DNA from: Fabrea salina
Lineage: Eukaryota > Ciliophora > Heterotrichea > Heterotrichida > Fabreidae
DNA length: 64,000 nucleotides
NCBI GenBank assembly: GCA_022984795.1
Contig: JALIHJ010000008.1
Location: forward strand, 62,001-126,000
Direction of reading: 5' to 3'
The notes under the pieces were generated by a model. That model was not told the origin of the DNA, searched no databases, and worked only from the letters and a program-made list of their open reading frames with translations. This document shows, piece after piece, positions 59,599 to 64,000 of this stretch. The translations under genes and the position numbers were made by a program. Every line of letters begins with the position of its first letter. Within the stretch, counting starts at the first letter, position 1.

Positions 59599-60429
59599 TT
59601 ACTTGTTAATTAAGTTAATTAGTTCCTGAGTAGCTTCTGAGAGTTCAGGGTCTAAGTTTCTCTGAGCAAGTATGTCCAGGAGTTCGGAGGCCTCTTCGTA
59701 GTGTTTTAGCTTGCAAAGAGCAAATGCAAAGATATAGATCAACTCGTTCTTAGTGTCGTCCATAGACACTGCAACTTCACACACCCTAAGCACTCCTGAG
59801 TAGTCCTCTAGCTCCACAAGAGTGCGTGCAGCTTCTCCCAATAACTCCACACTCGGCAGGTTGTTGAACCCGCAGTGTTCCAGTATAGTTTTGAACTTCT
59901 CCATAGCTTCTTGGGCTTCGGTGTTTTTTTGAGTGATTAGTTTTAAATTAGCCAAACACTGGTAAGCGTCTAAGCACATTTCATCTGTTTCTATAGCTTT
60001 TGTTAAGTAGTTTTCGCAGTTGGCTTCTGCATTAGGTTCGTCACAAAGGTCTGTTATGTATAGTTCAGCTACAGCCGAGTAAGCTGTTGCTAGTTGGGTT
60101 TTGTAGTTGTTTGGGGACTGCTTCATTAAGTTAATTCCTAACTCATACAAAGTAAGGGCCTCTTTTCCTGTGTGTACTTGTGCGAGCCAGTGATACTTGT
60201 GAGGATTTTCGTTAGGAAACAGTTCTAAGCTTTTTGTGTAGAGTTGTTCAGCTGCAGTTAAGTCTCCGAGCGAGGAGCAAAGTTCTGCATACCCGTCTAA
60301 AACCTCAGACTCTAAGTCTGATTCCTTTGTGATTCCTGAAAAAATTTCTTTGTAAACTTGCTGTGCTTCTTCAAACTGGTAGTTGTCTTGGAGTTGTTTT
60401 GCTTTTGCAGCTAAGGAACTAAGTTCCAT
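59599..60429 (-). CDS. TPR protein, Acl4-like ribosomal-protein chaperone
   Basis: 276 aa of TPR-type helices. The segment DEPNAEANCENYLTKAIETDE..DAYQCLANLKL closely follows the central signature of Acl4 (the uL4/RPL4 dedicated chaperone): EPNAE, a Cys, then KA-xx-D-x(5)-YQ-x-LA. The acidic surface (pI clearly low) also fits. Inferred role: protecting nascent uL4 on its way to the nucleus. Stop and the MED17-like start are 2 bp apart. Confidence 0.68.
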   Translation of the reverse strand: MELSSLAAKAKQLQDNYQFEEAQQVYKEIFSGITKESDLESEVLDGYAELCSSLGDLTAAEQLYTKSLELFPNENPHKYHWLAQVHTGKEALTLYELGINLMKQSPNNYKTQLATAYSAVAELYITDLCDEPNAEANCENYLTKAIETDEMCLDAYQCLANLKLITQKNTEAQEAMEKFKTILEHCGFNNLPSVELLGEAARTLVELEDYSGVLRVCEVAVSMDDTKNELIYIFAFALCKLKHYEEASELLDILAQRNLDPELSEATQELINLINK

Positions 60430-60437
60430 TAAATTTA

Positions 60438-61907
60438 ATGAAAAAGCTTTTAAGGAAGTTTAGTTCTTTGTATACACCTGAAAGGAACTCTGAGTTTTCG
60501 TGCTTGCAAACTGCACATTTGGACTTCTTTGATTCAGTGCTACCTAGTTCCAGCATAGTTACTAAAGACCTTGACAAGTACAACACTGACTACATCGGAA
60601 CTTTTAAAGGAGAAAGCAACTTAGTGCTTATGCCCTTTAACACTGAGCAAGTCCAAGCCATTGTTAAGTACTGCAACCAAGAAAATCTTCCACTGAGTCT
60701 TCAAAGCGGAAATACTGGCCTGGTGGGAGGAAGTGTTCCTGTTCACGACGAAGTAATTCTTAACTTGTCTAACTTGAAAAACATACTAGATTTCTACCCC
60801 CACGAAGGGGTAGTTAAGTGCGAAGCAGGAGTGATTTTGGAAAAACTCAACAAGTACTGCGAAGAAAGGGGCTACTTAGTTCCCTTAGACTTAGGAGCAA
60901 AGGGGTCTTGCATGGTTGGAGGAAACATTGCTACAAACGCTGGAGGAAACCGCCTCATTAGATACGGAAGCTTACACAACAGTGTAGTGGGACTGGAAGT
61001 AGTTACTGGAATAGGAGAAGTTTTTAGTAGTTTATCTAGAACGGGACACACAGGGTTTGACTTAGGTCAGGTGTTTATAGGAAGCGAAGGCACTTTAGGC
61101 ATAATCACTAAAGCTGCCTTGAAACTAAGTTTGAAGCCCCTTGCAGTGAATGCAGCCTTACTAGGGTGCTCTAATTTTTCAGAGGTGCTTAAGACTTTGA
61201 AACTTGCACGCAACTACTTAGGAGAGGTGCTTTCAGCTTTTGAGTTTTTAGACAGCCAAGCATTTAACCTTTCAAAGAGTTGTTTGCCTAAGTACAAAGA
61301 CATGGGCTTTTCGGAGTCCTACAAGTTCTACGTGCTAGTGGAAACTTCAGGGTCTAACTACGATCACGACTACTGCAAGTTTGAAAAGTTCCTAGAAACT
61401 GCTTTAGAGAGCAGCGTGGAGGACGGGATTTTAGCCAGTGATATAAAGCAACTAAACGCCCTGTGGACTATCAGAGAGAACTGCGGACCTGCAGCAGCCA
61501 GGGCAGGACACGTATTTTTTAGTTAGTGTTTTAAGTACGACATCAGTGTGTCCCACAAGTACTTTTACGAAGTTGTAGAAAGGGTAAGAAGCATAGTGGG
61601 GAGTAGAGGCACCACTATAGGGTTTGGACACGTAGGGGACTCCAACGTGCACATAAACGTAGCTGTAGAAAACAAAAACTACATTCAAGAAGTTTTTGAA
61701 GACTTAGAAGAGTTTTTGTACAAGTACCTAGAACGAGTAGAAGGAAGTATAAGTGCTGAACACGGAGTAGGTCTCCAGAAAGCAAGCAAACTGCACTTTT
61801 CGAAGTCGCCCCAACAAATAAACTTGATGGTAACTTATAAACAGCAAAACCTAAAAAGGACTTTTGACCCAAAAGGAATCCTTAACCCTTATAAAGTAAT
61901 AAAATGA
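60438..61907 (+). CDS. D2HGDH: D-2-hydroxyglutarate dehydrogenase (mitochondrial)
   Basis: 484 aa in two exons (60438-61511, 61527-61907). Basic N-terminus MKKLLRKFSSLY (mitochondrial targeting). FAD domain: LQSGNTGLVGGSVPV, PLDLGAKGSCMVGGNIATNAGG, RYGSLHNSVVGLEVV, FIGSEGTLGIITKA. The splice restores RAGH-CFKYDISVSHKYFYEVV, and exon 2 holds GFGHVGDSNVHINV (His ligands) and EHGVG. It oxidises D-2-hydroxyglutarate to 2-oxoglutarate, passing electrons through FAD to ETF. All key motifs are intact. Its TGA stop overlaps the next gene's ATG (ATGA). Confidence 0.93.
61512..61526 (+). other. 15-nt intron
   Basis: GTATTTTTTAGTTAG. It removes an in-frame TAG and joins RAGH to CFKYDIS, matching D2HGDH. 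A at position 10; GTAT in place of GTAA. Confidence 0.94.
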
Positions 61908-62704
61908 AGTCTTCTAGGTTTGTGAAAACAGAAAGAATATCCAAAAAACTCTTTGTAGGTGTTTCTATTCTGGTGCTTGTGGATATTGTTATGTTGAATG
62001 TGGTTTCTTATGTCATGAAGGACATTGACCAAACTTTCCAGCCCATAGAAACAGTAATTTCTAAGTAGTCAACAATAGCAACGACATTGATGTTTTTTGG
62101 CTACTTTGGAATATTTACTCGCTATAAAAGCCGAATACTGGTCTTTGTGATACTGTAATACCCAGATAGAGCTATATGTTTTGGGCTTGTAGTCACTCTT
62201 GAGGAAGCTTTAGGAGACATCCACTACGTTGTCCACAATAAAGAAGTGAAACTAGAACACTCGTGGTTGCGAATAATAAGACTTATCTTGGCCCTGCTGA
62301 TAGGCGCCTCTGCTCTAATAGGTTACCTAATTAGAGACTCAATTCTGATGGCGCACAACTACTACTTGAACAAACTCAATGTGAGTTACATGGAGAACGT
62401 GCAAAGGATCGGCCAGGAACTCCTTAAGAACGAACAGATGCACTCTCCTTGGTTTTTCGTGAACCCAATTTGTGAAGACTGCCGGAAAAACGTGTCAGTT
62501 GTGCTGGGGGACATTCCTATTGACTCAGAAGTAGAGTTTCAAGAATGTGCTATTTGCGAAGAAAGGTTTTATGTTAAACACAAAATTGAACTTAAAGAAA
62601 ACTGGTTCGCCACTCCTGAAAGATCGTTAACATCAGCACTTATATGTGCTGATTCCTGGGGCACTAATATTTCCTCGAACTTCATTAGTTTAAATAATAG
62701 TTAA
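61904..62704 (+). CDS. Membrane protein with paired CxxC motifs
   Basis: 256 aa in three exons (61904-62053, 62069-62154, 62170-62704). Four hydrophobic segments are visible: about 17-38, 55-68, 74-88 and 113-133. A lumenal or cytosolic C-terminal part follows, with CEDC (near 178) and CAIC (near 202), possibly a zinc ribbon. Not recognised. ATG 61904 overlaps the D2HGDH TGA by 4 nt, and the stop TAA overlaps the next ATG by 1 nt. Confidence 0.72.
62054..62068 (+). other. 15-nt intron
   Basis: GTAATTTCTAAGTAG. It removes an in-frame TAG after FQPIET. A at position 10. Confidence 0.88.
62155..62169 (+). other. 15-nt intron
   Basis: GTAATACCCAGATAG. It removes an in-frame TAA and rejoins VFVIL-AICFGLVV, a membrane segment. 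A at position 10. Confidence 0.9.
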
Positions 62705-63435
62705 TGAAAGGCAGTCAACTGCACGTTTACAAAAGAAAAAAGAAGAACCTCAGAAGAGCTGGGTTTGAACTCGAAGGCAAAAGTGAAGTTCTGCACAGCC
62801 TTTCTCCTTCTGATCAGAGAAAGGAAAACCAAAGTTACCTTAAAAGCCTTTCTCACGTTACTTCGACTGTCAAACAAGCCCTTACTCCTAAAAACTCGAC
62901 TGCGCGAGAAGGCTTCAAAAAGAAAAAATTCCTAAAAACCACCCCTAAAGTCAATGTTGAACTTATTAATTTGCCTAACTCGAACACTGAGTTTGGAAAG
63001 CAGTACAGAGCTTTCGAAATCCAGCGCATGAAAGATATAGGCAAGAACCTTTTCCCTGGAGAAGAAGGACCTGAACTGCCCGACTTAGAAGTTGTGAACA
63101 TGACTTTCAACACCACAAACAACACACCTGTTAAGTATAAAGCTCCTAGAACTAAAAAGCCCACTAAGAAACCAGACAAAACTAAACTTGAGTTCCTAGT
63201 TGGAAGTCTTAGGAAAAGACGCTCAACTGTCAACTTCAACAACATTTTAAAGTCCAAAGTAAAGTCAGTTGAAACTTGGAGGGAAAAAAGTCCTGAGATT
63301 CCAAGGAGGTTTGGCGCCAGTAAAGGCAGCACTCTGAGCCACAGAAGGAACCTACAACTAGCCAACCTTGAGTTAATGAAACAGAAACAAAACCACATAA
63401 GGCCGTTTACCCAGCATATACTTCCTCAGCTTTAA
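62704..63435 (+). CDS. Basic disordered protein, unknown
   Basis: 243 aa, very Lys/Arg rich (KRKKKNLRRAG, FKKKKFLKTTPK, KKPTKKPDKT). No folded domain is seen; a short conserved-looking helix lies at TEFGKQYRAFEIQRMKD. It may bind microtubules or nucleic acid (guess). The ATG is shared with the upstream stop (TAATG). No alternative Met occurs for ~100 residues. Confidence 0.62.
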   Translation: MKGSQLHVYKRKKKNLRRAGFELEGKSEVLHSLSPSDQRKENQSYLKSLSHVTSTVKQALTPKNSTAREGFKKKKFLKTTPKVNVELINLPNSNTEFGKQYRAFEIQRMKDIGKNLFPGEEGPELPDLEVVNMTFNTTNNTPVKYKAPRTKKPTKKPDKTKLEFLVGSLRKRRSTVNFNNILKSKVKSVETWREKSPEIPRRFGASKGSTLSHRRNLQLANLELMKQKQNHIRPFTQHILPQL

Positions 63436-63453
63436 CTTGTAATAATAACCCTA

Positions 63454-64000
63454 ATGAACATAGCTTTTGTCATAGACACATCTCCTTCTATGGGGCAAAG
63501 AACCTCCCAAGGAGCGAGCTTCCTGGACTGTGCCAAAGCAGGAGTTGAACAACTCCTAAAGCTGCGCTCAAGAACTGGCTACGAAAACCTGGGCGAAAAG
63601 CACCACTTAATTCTTACAGACTCCAGTAACCCCATTCGGTCTTCTTGGGAGCACGACCCAAACCACTTCTTCAAAGCACTTTCCTCCGTGAAGCGCCTTA
63701 CTCACAACCTTTCGCTTAACGAAGCAATAGCTATCGCTTTTAAACAACTTAACTTGTTTAGACACATGACTTCTACAGACACTTATGGTTACGGACGCAG
63801 TCCTGCCAAGATGGAAAGTGGAGTTGTGATTGTGATGACTGACAAGCAGTGTGAAAAGCTTAACACAGAAACCTGGAAGACTCCAGAGTCTAGTGAGTTC
63901 ACTCAAGACGCTTGGCGCTACGACCAGCGTCTGTTTGTGGTGAACTTCCAAGCAGAGAACCATAGCACAAAGGACACTCAAAGAATCCAGAGCATGCTAG
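63454..64000 (+). CDS. INTS6: Integrator complex subunit 6, N-terminal vWA domain (3' partial)
   Basis: 182 codons, running off the window. The start ATG 63454 gives MNIAFVIDTSPSMGQRTSQG, the MIDAS motif (DxSxS) of the INTS6 von Willebrand A domain. It continues FLDCAKAGVEQLLKLRSR, LTHNLSLNEAIAIAFKQLNLFRHM, TYGYGRSPAKMES, VVIVMTDKQ and WRYDQRLFVVNF, each matching the family. INTS6 is part of Integrator, which cleaves snRNA and paused nascent transcripts and recruits PP2A. No frame interruption is seen up to base 64000. Confidence 0.92.
   Translation, partial: MNIAFVIDTSPSMGQRTSQGASFLDCAKAGVEQLLKLRSRTGYENLGEKHHLILTDSSNPIRSSWEHDPNHFFKALSSVKRLTHNLSLNEAIAIAFKQLNLFRHMTSTDTYGYGRSPAKMESGVVIVMTDKQCEKLNTETWKTPESSEFTQDAWRYDQRLFVVNFQAENHSTKDTQRIQSML

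Noticed and set aside
60438-63435. Bacterial contamination as the cause of operon-like overlaps
   Set aside because: Two of the three genes contain 15-nt introns and the neighbours are eukaryotic (INTS6, Acl4-like).
1-64000. Reassigned ciliate genetic code (TAA/TAG or TGA as sense)
   Set aside because: Genes end properly at TAA, TAG and TGA, and every internal stop in a conserved gene is explained by a 15-nt intron.

Overview
The window looks like somatic (macronuclear) DNA from a heterotrich ciliate of the Stentor type. Three things point there. Eleven introns can be placed because they remove in-frame stops, and every one is exactly 15 nt, GTA[A/T]....YA..YAG, with an A at intron position 10. 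TAA, TAG and TGA all end genes, so the standard code is used. About 46 protein genes fill 64 kb with gaps that are mostly 0-70 bp and several coding overlaps. Single-copy eukaryotic genes (WDR46/UTP7, INTS6, SYS1, SCO1, D2HGDH, ELMOD, glycogen debranching enzyme) rule out a prokaryote. No rRNA, tRNA, CRISPR or viral element was recognised.

Layout. 1-19.7 kb: the C-terminal end of a protein kinase, a CEP70-like centrosomal protein, a giant F-box/LRR protein, an RCC1-RasGAP(IQGAP-type)-zinc-finger protein, a Zip3/RNF212-like RING protein, a long coiled-coil protein, an unusual kinase with DFN in place of DFG, a START-domain protein, an EF-hand protein and small unknowns. 19.7-26.8 kb: SCO1 overlapping a VTT-domain membrane protein, a Hook-like dynein adaptor, and two adjacent coiled-coil proteins with dual-acylation N-termini (MGCxxSK). 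26.8-41 kb: a divergent debranching-enzyme homologue with an inserted glycogen-binding module, a C2H2 protein, ELMOD, an ARM-repeat protein, UTP7/WDR46, an AGC kinase, a RING-H2 protein, a coiled-coil/W-motif protein and SYS1. 41.6-55.4 kb: a cluster of three cysteine-rich membrane proteins. Two of them are large divergent paralogues (LamG-like and cysteine-rich ectodomains with a multi-pass TRP/FLC-like C-terminus), separated by two 5'-truncated LINE insertions, each with its own target-site duplication. 55.4-64 kb: coiled-coil and LRR proteins, a UBX protein, a probable MED17, an Acl4-like TPR chaperone, D2HGDH, two more genes that overlap it end to start, and the vWA domain of INTS6 running off the window.

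Themes. Many products fit a ciliated cell with a large cortex (CEP70, Hook, EF-hand and coiled-coil proteins, W-motif protein). Five are predicted N-myristoylated proteins. The most unusual features are the gene spacing (start codons 5 bp apart head to head; TAATG and ATGA junctions between same-strand genes; antiparallel stops sharing TTAATTAA) and the 15-nt introns. Because 15 is a multiple of three, an intron without a stop codon would be invisible in an ORF-based annotation.
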